Shown here: positions 26,499-35,288 of the stretch, piece after piece
Position numbering within the stretch: the stretch's first letter is position 1
Layout of the letters: every line of letters begins with the position of its first letter
Source: Nocardioides sp.
GTDB lineage: Bacteria > Actinomycetota > Actinomycetes > Propionibacteriales > Nocardioidaceae
DNA length: 64,000 nt
Direction of reading: 5' to 3'
Assembly: GCA_037045645.1 (NCBI GenBank)
Contig: JBAOIH010000001.1
Location: forward strand, 2,146,001-2,210,000
Notes under the pieces: generated by a model
The model's database searches: none
Told to the model about the DNA's origin: nothing
Seen by the model: the letters and a program-made list of their open reading frames with translations, nothing else
Position numbers and translations under genes: made by a program

Positions 26499-28013
26499 GT
26501 GCGGGTGTTGCGTAAGAGAACCCTCGCCCTGCTGACTTCGGCTGTGCTGATCACGGGTGGCCTGCTGGCCTCCCCCGTAGCCGCACAGGACAAGTCCCCC
26601 GCTGCGGACAAGGGCTCCGCAGTCATCGACCGCGTGCTGGAGTTGGCCTCCGGTGACACGCCCGCCCAAGCCAGCGACATGACCATGGCGCTGGTCGAAT
26701 TGCGCAAGGCGTTGCCCACGCTCACCGGTGCCGACCGCCGCGAGGCGCAGAGCCTGCTGGCCCGTCCCACCGACGGCCCCAACGATCCCCAGGGGTTCGG
26801 CTACACAGTGGCTGAGGCTGCACCCCTGTGCAGCGCCAGCTTGTGCGTGCACTACGTCGCGAGCACCTCCGACGCGCCTCCGGCGGTGGACGCGAATGCC
26901 AACGGCGTGCCGGACGGCGTCGAGTTCACCTTGGCCACGATGGACCAGGTGCTGGCGTTCTTCACCCAGCAACTCGGCTTCCGCCCACCCGCCGCGGACG
27001 GCATCAAGGGCGGCGACGCTCGTTTCGACATCTATCTGTCGGACGTCGGGTCGCAGAGCCTTTACGGCTTCTGCGCCCCGGAGAACAAGGTCGCCGAGCG
27101 CTACCGCGCCGACGGCTACTGCGTGCTGGACAACGACTTCGTCGAGTTCGACGCGCCGCCCGACCAGAGCCTGATCGTCACCGCCGCACACGAGTTCTTC
27201 CACGCCATCCAGTTCAACTACGACTTCGCCGAGGACAGTTGGCTGATGGAGGCGACGGCCACCTGGGTCGAGGAGCGCTACGCCACTCACGTCAACGACA
27301 GTCGGCAATACCTCCCGGCGAGCCAGATCCGGCTCCCGTCCATCCCGCTGGATCTGTTCAACCGTCAGACCGGCTCGCACTACGGCAACTTCATCTTCTT
27401 CGAGTTGCTCTCCCAGCGGTACGGCAACGACATCGTGCGCGACATCTGGAGCCGTGCCGACTCCGACGCCCTGGCCCCGGACCTCTGGTCGGTCCAGGCC
27501 ATCGACAGGGCACTGCGCGCTCGGCACTCGAGCATGGCCAAGTTCTACCCGCAGTTCGCGGCGGCCAACGTACGCCCGGCCTCCTTCTATGCCGAGGGTG
27601 CCGCGTGGCCCAAGGGCAAGGCCAAGAAGTCCACTCTGCGCAAGCGCAAGAAGTTGAGCCGATCCAAGCGGCTTGACCACCTGACCAACGCCAGCTATGA
27701 GTTGAAGCCGCGCAAGTCGTTCAAGCGGGGCAAGCTCAAGCTCACGTTCTCCCTGCCCAAGAGGGGCCGCGGCGGCAGCGCCGCGATCACCCTGGTCAAG
27801 CGCAACGGCAAGGCGAAGATCAAGGTGATCAGGATTAACAAGCGTGGCCATGGGAAGGCTCGCGTCGCGTTCGGGTCGAAGCGGGTCCGTTCGGTCACCG
27901 TCACGCTGGCCAACTCCTCGCTTCGGATGAACTGCTGGCAGCGTACGGACTACGGCTGCCGGGGGATCGCCCGTGATGACAACGGGAAATTCCGCTTCAC
28001 CGCACGCACCTGA
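26499..28013 (+). CDS. Secreted HExxH metallopeptidase (MXAN_6640-like)
   Basis: A 504-residue exported protein. The signal peptide RTLALLTSAVLITGGLLASP ends near AAQ at about residue 30. The peptidase region carries the zinc motif TAAHEFFHAIQFNYD (His231, Glu232, His235) with a probable third ligand in LMEATATWVEE (about residue 251). The C-terminal 150 residues are very basic (KGKAKKSTLRKRKKLSRSKR) and end in a beta-type module. Paired cysteines suggest disulfides outside the cell. The next gene is a paralogue lacking the catalytic residues. The start is a GTG (VLRKRTLALL region). Confidence 0.82.
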   Translation: MRVLRKRTLALLTSAVLITGGLLASPVAAQDKSPAADKGSAVIDRVLELASGDTPAQASDMTMALVELRKALPTLTGADRREAQSLLARPTDGPNDPQGFGYTVAEAAPLCSASLCVHYVASTSDAPPAVDANANGVPDGVEFTLATMDQVLAFFTQQLGFRPPAADGIKGGDARFDIYLSDVGSQSLYGFCAPENKVAERYRADGYCVLDNDFVEFDAPPDQSLIVTAAHEFFHAIQFNYDFAEDSWLMEATATWVEERYATHVNDSRQYLPASQIRLPSIPLDLFNRQTGSHYGNFIFFELLSQRYGNDIVRDIWSRADSDALAPDLWSVQAIDRALRARHSSMAKFYPQFAAANVRPASFYAEGAAWPKGKAKKSTLRKRKKLSRSKRLDHLTNASYELKPRKSFKRGKLKLTFSLPKRGRGGSAAITLVKRNGKAKIKVIRINKRGHGKARVAFGSKRVRSVTVTLANSSLRMNCWQRTDYGCRGIARDDNGKFRFTART

Positions 28014-28046
28014 TCGATTCCGACCTGCTTTCCTCGGGAGTTCTCC

Positions 28047-29366
28047 ATGCGTCGCAGTCTCGCCGCCGCCGCGGCGGCCCTCGCCCTGTTGGTCTCCGGT
28101 CCTCTGGGAGTCGCCCCTGCGGCTCAGGCCAGGCCGACCGATGGTGCGCTGGACCCGTTCTATTACGGCTACTCCGTCCCGGCGGCGAAGAAGTGCTCGA
28201 AGAACATCTGCGTGTATTGGGTGCCGACGAGTGCTGACGCGGCAACCGACGCCTTCGCCAGCCACACCCTCGGCGCATGGCAGAAGTCGTGGAACGTGAT
28301 GGTCGACAAGCTCGGCTTCCGCAAGCCGCTCGCCGACGGCAAACTCGGCGGCAACAAGAAGTTCGACGTCTATCTCAAGGACCTGAGCGCCACGGCCTCC
28401 ACGTCCGTGTGTCCCCAGGAGAAGGTCAAGAACCGCTGGTTCATCCAGACCTACTGCATGGTCGAGAACGACTTCCTCAACCCGCAGTACAGCGGGGTCG
28501 ACTCGGGAGCGCTCGCGCAGGTCACCGCCGCCAAGGCACTCTTCACCGCGGTGCAGTACGCGTACGACTCCGAAGAGGACAAGTGGTTCGCCGACGCCAC
28601 CGGCACCTGGATGGAGGAGAAGATCTTCGGTTCGGCCAACCTGAACCGGCGCTACCTGGCCAACAGCCAGATCATGGAACCGCACGTGCCGCTCGATACC
28701 TGGGTCACCGGCACCAACTACCCCTACGCCAACTGGATCTTCCTGGAGTTCTTGACCAAGCGTTATGGCAAGAAGACCGTCCGCGCGGCGTGGCAGCGTG
28801 CAGCGGCCGACAACAAGGACGACTTCTCGCTCAAGGCCGTCGACTACGTGCTGCGCAAGCGGGGTGGGTTCGAGAAGGCGTACGCCGAGTTCGCCGCGTG
28901 GAACACGCGACCGGCGCGCTTCTACCGTGACGGCGGTTCGTGGCCCCAGCCCGTGGTGGCGGCGACGACGCTGAGCCGCTCGGTCCCTCGCTACGCCGCT
29001 CCCACGGTCAGGTTGCACCACCAGACCTCCAACAGCACCGTCTTGACACCTGACGCCTCCCTGGCGAAGAAGAGCTGGAAGCTGAAGGTGCGGGTCAAGG
29101 GCCCGAAGCGCAAGAAGATGCCGGCACTCTTCGTCCTCGTCGAGAAGAAGAAGGGCGGTTTCACCAAGGTGTTCGGCAAGTTCAACCGCCGCGGCAAGGC
29201 CAAGGTCGTCGTCCCGTTCAGCACCCGCAAGGTACGCAGTGTCACCGTGACCGTCGCCAACGCCTCGATTCGCTACCGCTGCTTCCGAGGCACCAGCAAT
29301 GCCTGCCAGGGCGTGGCCAAGGACGACAACCAGGCGTTCACCTGGTCGGCCAAGGCCTCCCGATAA
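28047..29366 (+). CDS. Secreted pseudo-metallopeptidase, tandem paralogue of the preceding gene
   Basis: A 439-residue exported protein with signal peptide AAAAALALLVSGPLGVAPAA. It follows the same architecture as its left neighbour, including the KLGFRKP, YLK-like and NYPYANWIFLEFLTKRYG segments and the basic C-terminal module. The zinc site is lost: TAAHEFFHAIQ in the active protein corresponds to TAAKALFTAVQ here (Lys163, Ala164, Thr167), and MEATATW to ADATGTW. It should not be a zinc protease; it may regulate, chaperone or bind substrate for the active twin. CGGGAG precedes the ATG. The gap between the two genes is 33 bases. Confidence 0.82.
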   Translation: MRRSLAAAAAALALLVSGPLGVAPAAQARPTDGALDPFYYGYSVPAAKKCSKNICVYWVPTSADAATDAFASHTLGAWQKSWNVMVDKLGFRKPLADGKLGGNKKFDVYLKDLSATASTSVCPQEKVKNRWFIQTYCMVENDFLNPQYSGVDSGALAQVTAAKALFTAVQYAYDSEEDKWFADATGTWMEEKIFGSANLNRRYLANSQIMEPHVPLDTWVTGTNYPYANWIFLEFLTKRYGKKTVRAAWQRAAADNKDDFSLKAVDYVLRKRGGFEKAYAEFAAWNTRPARFYRDGGSWPQPVVAATTLSRSVPRYAAPTVRLHHQTSNSTVLTPDASLAKKSWKLKVRVKGPKRKKMPALFVLVEKKKGGFTKVFGKFNRRGKAKVVVPFSTRKVRSVTVTVANASIRYRCFRGTSNACQGVAKDDNQAFTWSAKASR

Positions 29367-29430
29367 TCGGTCTGGGAAGTTTTCTCGCGTAGGTTGACCG
29401 GATCTGTCAACGATGGGTCACAATGGGCGG

Positions 29431-30804
29431 ATGGACCCCCGCCAGGCGGAGTTATTGCGAGCCGTTCCGACTGACGTGTTGGGCGCGCGGGTGCGTGCCC
29501 ACCGGGTCGCCAAGGGGCTGACGCAAGGCCAACTAGCAGGAGCCGAGGTCTCGGTCGGCTACATCTCGCGCATCGAGGCCGGACAGCGACGCCCGACCGT
29601 CGAGGTGTTGCGCGCCATCACCGAACGCCTGGGGGTGTCGCTGGAGCGAATCCTGACCGGTGTCGAAGCCCATGAGTTGGACGAGATCCAGGTGTTGCTC
29701 GATTTCGCCCAGCTCTCCTTGGAGTCAGGAGATGCCTCGACCGGCCGTACGCAGGCTGTCGAATCCCTCGCTCGAGCCGAGAGCAGCGACCAGGCACGCC
29801 TGGCGCAGCGCGCTCGGTTCTTGATCGCTCGCGCCACGGAGGCGCACGGTGACGTCGACGAGGCGATCTTGGCCTATGAGTCGCTGATCGACGCGGAGCC
29901 GAGTTGGGTGCAGCGGCTGCAGATCGGGATCGCGCTGTGCCGCTCCTACCGCGAGGCCGGGGACCTGAGTCTGGCCATCGAGACCGGCGAGCGACTGCTG
30001 AAAGAGGCAGGCGAGGCCGGCCTCGACGGCAGCGACGAACAGGTCCAACTCGCGGTCACGCTCGCGGCGGCGTACTTCGAACGCGGCGACGTCAACCGCG
30101 CGGCCCGGGCCTGCGAGAGTGCCGTCCGCTCCGCGGAGCGACTCGACTCCCCCAAGGCACGAGCGGCCGCGTACTGGAACGCCGCCACGATCCAGGCTCG
30201 TCGCGGAGCCATGCAGGAGGCAGTTCCGCTTGCTACGCGTGCTCTGGTCTTGATGTCGCAAGGCAATGACATGCGCAACCTTGCCCGGCTGCGTACGCAG
30301 TTGGGCCTGATGCATCTCGAACTCGACCCGCCCGATCTTGACCAGGCACGTACGGAGTTGGTGCGCGCCGCACAGGAGTTGTCGTGGTCGAGTGCCAGTC
30401 CGGCCGAACGCGGTCGCAATCGGCTGGGTCAGGCACGGGTCCGGTTGCTCAGCGGCGATCCCGCTGACGCGCGCGAGATCGGCGAGGCCGTGCTGGCGAC
30501 GGCGGACGCCGACACTCCGGCCACGCTGCTCGCCATGGCACACACCCTGATCGGCCAGAGCCGAGCCGCAGAGGGGGACGTCTCCGCGGCGGCGGCAAGT
30601 TATCAGTCCGCCTCGATGGCGCTGACCGCTATCGGCTCCGACCGGTCAGCCGCCCAGATCTGGTACGACCTGGCCGAACTTCTCAGCGAGGTGGGCGATC
30701 ACGACGCAGCCCTGCATGCCTATCGCAGCGCGGGCGCCGCAGTCGGCCTACGCCATGGCGCGTGGACCCGCTCGACTATCGCCGGCCTGCGCGTCGACGG
30801 CTGA
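29431..30804 (+). CDS. XRE-family regulator with TPR repeats
   Basis: About 457 residues. The N-terminal XRE helix-turn-helix reads VRAHRVAKGLTQGQLAGAEV and SVGYISRIEAGQRRPTVEVL. The remainder is a chain of TPR-like helical pairs (AYESLIDAEPSWVQRLQIGI, AVTLAAAYFERGDVNRAARA, ARLRTQLGLMHLELDPPDLD). It has the domain order of peptide-sensing RRNPP regulators such as Rgg and PlcR, but is longer. The ATG at 29431 is favoured (MDPRQAELLRAV); an in-frame start at 29413 adds 6 residues. It converges on a 45-residue secreted peptide gene with one base between stops. Confidence 0.82.
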   Translation: MDPRQAELLRAVPTDVLGARVRAHRVAKGLTQGQLAGAEVSVGYISRIEAGQRRPTVEVLRAITERLGVSLERILTGVEAHELDEIQVLLDFAQLSLESGDASTGRTQAVESLARAESSDQARLAQRARFLIARATEAHGDVDEAILAYESLIDAEPSWVQRLQIGIALCRSYREAGDLSLAIETGERLLKEAGEAGLDGSDEQVQLAVTLAAAYFERGDVNRAARACESAVRSAERLDSPKARAAAYWNAATIQARRGAMQEAVPLATRALVLMSQGNDMRNLARLRTQLGLMHLELDPPDLDQARTELVRAAQELSWSSASPAERGRNRLGQARVRLLSGDPADAREIGEAVLATADADTPATLLAMAHTLIGQSRAAEGDVSAAAASYQSASMALTAIGSDRSAAQIWYDLAELLSEVGDHDAALHAYRSAGAAVGLRHGAWTRSTIAGLRVDG

Positions 30805-30805
30805 G

Positions 30806-30943
30806 TCAGCAGCACCACTCGGTGCCGAGGTTGATCCGCGGCTGCCGCTCCAGGTTGGTGTTGACCGCCGAAACCGGCGAGAGGGTCAGCGCCGCCATGA
30901 GGGCGACGACAATCGTGGCGACAGCCTTCGAAATCCTGGACAT
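30806..30943 (-). CDS. Short secreted peptide, possible signal for the neighbouring XRE-TPR regulator
   Basis: A 45-residue open frame with a good ribosome binding site (GAGAGGACGCCC before ATG). It has a typical export signal: MSRISK, a hydrophobic core AVATIVVALMAALTL, and a cleavage-like SPVSA. The predicted mature part is 19 residues, VNTNLERQPRINLGTEWCC, ending in a Cys-Cys pair. It lies tail to tail with the XRE-TPR gene. I know no family for it. A pheromone-like role is inferred from context; a secreted toxin or thioether/disulfide peptide is also possible. Confidence 0.6.
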   Translation of the reverse strand: MSRISKAVATIVVALMAALTLSPVSAVNTNLERQPRINLGTEWCC

Positions 30944-31229
30944 GGGCGTCCTCTCGGAGCGGGGGGTGCGTGAGTGAAAAGTGGCGAGTCGACCGAGACC
31001 ACCGACTCCTGGAAGAACTCAACTTATCCTCCCACATTCGTGACAGTCAGGTGTAGAGTTCAGTCAACTTCCTCAGACATATTCTCTCGACTTCACCGGC
31101 AGCGCACCCACACCCACCCACAAGTGCTGCCGGTGGGTGCCGGAGGCCCCCCACACCGCCAGCACCGACAGCGCCCCGCCTCCTCGTGAGGCGGGGCGCG
31201 CCCCATTCCTGACCGATACGGTGTGGTGT
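30944..31229. promoter_or_regulatory. Structured divergent control region between the peptide gene and the DUF2200 gene
   Basis: This 286-base stretch holds no protein gene that I can support. It is AT-richer than its surroundings at about 31010-31095. It contains the small palindrome TGACAGTCA (31041-31049), an inverted GAACTC/GAGTTC pair (31015-31020, 31056-31061), a CACCGGCAGC/GCTGCCGGTG stem (31094-31103 with 31126-31135) and a strong hairpin listed separately. It must hold the promoters of both flanking genes. Confidence 0.5.
31171..31199. terminator. Perfect 12-bp GC hairpin upstream of the DUF2200 gene
   Basis: GCGCCCCGCCTC pairs with GAGGCGGGGCGC around a CTCGT loop. No T run follows on the plus strand. 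It may terminate a short leader transcript, act as an attenuator, or be a boundary element. Confidence 0.5.
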
Positions 31230-31568
31230 GTGAGTCGCATCTTCGGCACCCCCGTTGCCTCGGTCTATCCGCACTACGTCACCAAGGTCGAGAAGAAAGG
31301 ACGTACGGTCGGCGAACTCGACGAGGTGATCTGCTGGCTGACCGGATTCGATCAGTCCGAGCTCGCCCACCACCTGGAGGCGGGCACCACTTTCGAGGAC
31401 TTCTTCACCACCGCCGAACTCAACCCGCGGGCCGATCAGATCACGGGCCTGGTGTGCGGCGTACGCGTCGAGGAGGTCGAGGATCCCTTGATGCGAAAGA
31501 TCCGCTATCTGGACAAACTGGTCGACGAACTCGCCAAGGGCAAGACGATGGACAAGGTGCTGCGCTGA
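31230..31568 (+). CDS. DUF2200 family protein
   Basis: A 112-residue cytoplasmic protein with the DUF2200 core ASVYPHYVTKVEKKGRTVGE and LDEVICWLTGFDQ near the N-terminus. Family members are widespread and uncharacterised. The GTG start (VSRIFGTPVASVYPH) fits the family N-terminus; a longer frame starting at 31137 would run through the hairpin. The stop overlaps the start of the M3 peptidase gene (TGATG). Confidence 0.82.
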   Translation: MSRIFGTPVASVYPHYVTKVEKKGRTVGELDEVICWLTGFDQSELAHHLEAGTTFEDFFTTAELNPRADQITGLVCGVRVEEVEDPLMRKIRYLDKLVDELAKGKTMDKVLR

Positions 31569-33518
31569 TGACGACTCCACTCACCCTTCCCGGCATGGAC
31601 CCAGCCGCGGGGCTGGACTTTCTGGCCGGGCGCGAGCACGACATGAGCAGCGTGTCCGCGATCGCCGAGCGCGTGAAGTCGGGAGCAGCCGGCTCCACAC
31701 TCGAGGTGCTGCAGGCGTGGAACGAAGCCGAGTTGCTGATCCACAACGCGGCCTCAGCGGGAGAACTCTTCGCCGAAACCCACCCCGATGCGGGCGTACG
31801 CGAACGCGCCGACGCCGTCTCGCAAGCGGTGCAGAAGTTGACCACCGACCTGTCGCTGGACCGCGATCTGCACGCGGCCTTCGCAGGCCTGGACGACTCC
31901 GATCTCGACGATCTCGCGCGGCGTTATCTGGAGCGCATCCTGCGCGACTTCCGGCGCGCCGGCGTCGACCGCGACGACGAAGCGCGCGAACGGCTGCGCG
32001 CATTGGCCGAGCTCGAATTGGAGTTGAGTCAAGAGTTCGGACGCAACATCCGTGAGGGCACTCGTACGCTGCGGCTGCGAGCCGAGGAACTCGACGGTCT
32101 GCCGGCCGACTGGCTGGACGCGCACCCCCCGGCCGAGGACGGCTTGATCGAGGTCACCACCGACTACCCCGACCTGGTCCCGCTGCTCACCTTCTGCCGG
32201 GTGCGCGAGACCCGACGCAAGCTGGCGTTGGAGGCCAACAACATCGCCTGGCCGGCCAACGACGTGGTGCTGCGACGGCTCTTCAACGCGCGCGCGGAAC
32301 ACGCTGCGCTGCTCGACTACGACTCCTGGGCGTCGTACGACACCGAGGTGAAGATGCTGGGCGGTGGTGCCCACGATGGTTCCGCGCGCATCGCCGCCTT
32401 CGTCGACGAGATCGCCACCGCGGCGCGTGAACGCGGCCTGGCGGACAAAGCGGTCCTCCTCGAACGCCTCCAGCAGGACTATCCCGACGCGCAGGACGTG
32501 CAACCGTACGACCGTGCCTTCTACGAAGAACTCGTGGGCACCGAGCGCTACCACGTCGACGGCCAGGTCGTGCGCCAGTACTTCGACTTCGCACGCGTAC
32601 GCCAGGGACTCCTCGACGTCACGGGTCGGCTCTTCGGCCTGACCTACGTCCCGGTGCCCGATGCGGCCGTCTGGCACGAGGACGTGGTCGGGCTCGACGT
32701 GGAGTTCGAAGGTGCCCGGATCGGGCGGATCTATCTCGACCTGCATCCGCGCGAGGGCAAGTACAAGCACGCGGCCCAGTTCGACCTGGCCCCGGGTGTC
32801 GCGGGTCGACAGTTGCCCGAGGGTGTCCTGGTCTGCAACTTCTCCCGTGGCGTGATGGAGCACGGCGAGGTCGTCACGCTCTTCCACGAGTTCGGCCACC
32901 TGATCCACCACGTGATGGGCGGGCAGGGCGACTGGGTGCGCTTTGCCGGTGTCGCCACCGAGTGGGATTTCGTCGAAGCTCCCCTCGCAGATGCTGGAGG
33001 AGTGGGCCTGGGACGCAGCCGTGCTCGCCACCTTCACCTCCGGCCCCGACGGCGAACCGATCCCGGCCGAGTTGGTGGCCCAGATGCGCGCGGCCGAGGA
33101 GTTCGGCAAGGGTTACCACACGTGCCAACAGATGTTCTACGCCTCACTGTCGCGGGAGACGCACGTGCGGACGTACGACGACAGCGACGGCGGCGACGAC
33201 GATCTGACGACACTGGTCCGCGCGCGGCAGGAGGCGTACGCCGTCTTCCCGTTCGTCGAGGGCACGCACTTCCATTGCTCCTTCGGCCATCTGGACGGCT
33301 ATTCGTCGGGCTACTACACCTACATGTGGTCGAAGGTGATCTCGAAGGATCTGTTCTCCGCGTTCGACCCCGACGACCTGTTCGCCTCGGCGGTGGCGAC
33401 GCGCTATCGCGATCGGGTGCTGCGGGCGGGCGGCACGAAGGATGCAGCGGATCTGGTCGCAGACTTCCTCGGCAGGCCGTACGACTCCACGGCGTTCCGG
33501 GCCTGGCTGGAGGCCTGA
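31568..33518 (+). pseudogene. M3-family oligopeptidase (Dcp/thimet type), single frameshift
   Basis: A cytoplasmic zinc oligopeptidase of about 650 residues. The catalytic site is TLFHEFGHLIHHVMGG (HEFGH), and upstream are DLHPREGKYKHAAQF and the long helical N-terminal half. After the motif TEWDFVE the frame breaks at about 32975-32984. The remainder (PSQMLEEWAWD, KGYHTCQQMFYASLSRE, YYTYMWSKVISKDLFSAF) is intact in the next frame. Removing one base from CGAAGCTCCCCTCGC repairs it (FVELPSQ or FVEAPSQ). The order of conserved blocks is complete, so a sequence error is likely. Confidence 0.88.
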
Positions 33519-33524
33519 CCCGCC

Positions 33525-34295
33525 ATGGCGCACACCATCGTGACGTTGACGCGTGGGGATGCGCACAAGATCGGCGAGTGGATCGAGTATCACTCGCGGC
33601 TCGGCTTCGACGACTTCCAGATCATCTTGGACGGACAAGTCGACGACACGCAGAGTGTCTTGAAGTCGTTGGATGTGCCGGCCACGATCGGGATCCACCT
33701 GCGAGACGAGATCGGCGAATACGCCGAGGGTCTCACCCCGACCGAACGGCTGGCGCAGACCGCCGCCTGGCGCGCGCGACACCAGGAGGAGTTGGCCGCA
33801 GGTCGAATGCGAGGTGTCGACCCGTTGTCGTGGCGACAGCAGATGCACTTCCCGGGGATATTGGCGCCGTACGCGGCCGGTGACCGGGGCAAGGGCTGGC
33901 TGTCGCTACTCGATGTCGACGAGTACCTGGTGTTGCGGGGTCCGCGCAACGTGCGCGAGGTGACGAGCGCGGCCGAGGCCCCCCGGATCCGCTTCCGCAG
34001 TCTCGACGTCGACACGACCGGTCACGATCCCGGCCGACCGGTGCTCTCGCAGCACAGCCGACGATGGTCGTTCGACGACCTCGTGGCGCTGCCGGATCCG
34101 CGTTGGGCACGCAGATTCAAGTCTCTGGTGCGCTACCGGTGCGCGCGGCTGACCAGCACGGTCCACAAGATCAGCCTCGGCCCCAAGGTGATCGCCGACC
34201 CCGAGGTGGCCCGCGTACATCACTTCCGGGTGCCGCTCCAGTCCGGCGTCGACGTGCCGTATTCCGTGGACGATCCGATCCGGCTGCCGGACTAG
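33525..34295 (+). CDS. Glycosyltransferase, GT92/GT2-like
   Basis: A 256-residue protein with the start HTIVTLTRGDAHKIGEWIEYH typical of GT92/DUF23-like transferases. A short DxD-type motif is in WLSLLDVDEYLVLRGP, and a conserved HHFRV sits near the C-terminus. There is no signal peptide or membrane segment. It probably transfers a sugar to a lipid or protein acceptor at the inner face of the membrane; donor and acceptor are unknown. It follows the M3 peptidase by 6 bases. Confidence 0.72.
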   Translation: MAHTIVTLTRGDAHKIGEWIEYHSRLGFDDFQIILDGQVDDTQSVLKSLDVPATIGIHLRDEIGEYAEGLTPTERLAQTAAWRARHQEELAAGRMRGVDPLSWRQQMHFPGILAPYAAGDRGKGWLSLLDVDEYLVLRGPRNVREVTSAAEAPRIRFRSLDVDTTGHDPGRPVLSQHSRRWSFDDLVALPDPRWARRFKSLVRYRCARLTSTVHKISLGPKVIADPEVARVHHFRVPLQSGVDVPYSVDDPIRLPD

Positions 34296-34499
34296 TTCGT
34301 GCCGCCCAGGCAAGAAGAACTCCCCTGGGCCATCGGGGTGCGGATTCCAGCTCGTCTCTGCCTGGGTGAACCCGTGGGTGCGTACGGCTTCTACCCACAA
34401 GGCATGGGCGCGCTCGACGAGCCCGATCTCGGTCGGCGGGCTCAGCGCCGCCACGTCGCCCTCCTCGACGAAGCGGATCATGAGCCGCTCGGTGCACAT
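34292..34499 (-). CDS. Possible small protein downstream of the hydrolase gene, frame uncertain
   Basis: On the minus strand a frame beginning MCTERLMIRFVEEGDVAAL and continuing TEIGLVERAHALWVEAV fills the gap after the hydrolase gene. In its own frame it runs on into the antisense of the glycosyltransferase. A shift of one base near GGGGAGTTCTTC would end it at a TAG at 34294-34292. The composition of the first 60 residues looks protein-like, but I do not recognise it, and no clear ribosome binding site was identified. Confidence 0.25.
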
Positions 34500-34510
34500 C
34501 GGCAAGACCA

Positions 34511-35275
34511 TCAGCGACTCCACCAATCCACGACGTGATCGACAACTGCCGCAGGCATGCGAACCCAGGCGATGTGATCAGTGGAGCCACCCAGCGGGGC
34601 CTCACTGCGGCGATAGTGCCACCGTTGCGCGTCCTCGGGTTCATAGAGCGCGGCCAGCCCCTCGACCGCTGCAACCGGTGACAGATCGTCGCCTTCGAGG
34701 CTGACGAAGAGGGCGGGACCGGCCACGAGGTGCGGTGTCTCGAACGGCGTCTGGCCGCTTATCACCATCCGGGACCATTCGCGCATCAACGTGCGCGCTC
34801 CCGGCCCGCCGAACACCGGCTTGGGCACATAGCCCAACGCCGTCGTGGTGACCGGCACGATCACCCCGGCCATCAGCAGCAGCGCCAGACTTCGCATTCC
34901 ATAATGGCGAAAGTGCGGAACCGAACCGGCGACGGCGATCACACCGTCAGCGGGTGGGTGGGTCAGTTGGTGACCGATGGCGAGTTGAGCACCCAGGCTG
35001 TGCCCGAGCAGCAGCACTGTGCGCCCCGGCTCTTCGGCGCGTACACGCGCGATCGCGTCGGCGATGTCAGCGATCTCGTCGGCGTAACTCCAGTCGTGGG
35101 CGCGACCGGCCCGATCCCGGTCAGGCTCGAAGCCGCGCCGCCCGAGCGCCTGCGCCGACCAGCCCACCTGCTCGAATGCCTCCACCAACGGTCGGTAATA
35201 GCGCGCTCCGACGGCCATGGCCGGTGAGATGAGGACAACCGGCGTCGCACTTGCGTCTGTGGGCACGACGACCAT
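34511..35275 (-). CDS. Alpha/beta hydrolase
   Basis: A 254-residue hydrolase with the nucleophile elbow LLLGHSLGAQLAIGH (Ser in GHSLG) at about residue 100. The oxyanion region is LISPAMAVGARYYRPLVEAF. The catalytic His is probable in GGSTDHIAWVRMP near the C-terminus. The start is the ATG giving MVVVPTDASATPV; the longer frame reaches into the SDR gene. It is the third gene of a run in which the beta-propeller, SDR and hydrolase genes share one strand with little spacing. Confidence 0.82.
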   Translation of the reverse strand: MVVVPTDASATPVVLISPAMAVGARYYRPLVEAFEQVGWSAQALGRRGFEPDRDRAGRAHDWSYADEIADIADAIARVRAEEPGRTVLLLGHSLGAQLAIGHQLTHPPADGVIAVAGSVPHFRHYGMRSLALLLMAGVIVPVTTTALGYVPKPVFGGPGARTLMREWSRMVISGQTPFETPHLVAGPALFVSLEGDDLSPVAAVEGLAALYEPEDAQRWHYRRSEAPLGGSTDHIAWVRMPAAVVDHVVDWWSR

Positions 35276-35288
35276 TCTCCTGGCTCGC

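Noticed and set aside
25545..29021. 1158-residue antisense open frame across the DUF445, cytidylyltransferase and peptidase genes
   Set aside because: Spans several well-supported genes on both strands and resembles no protein.
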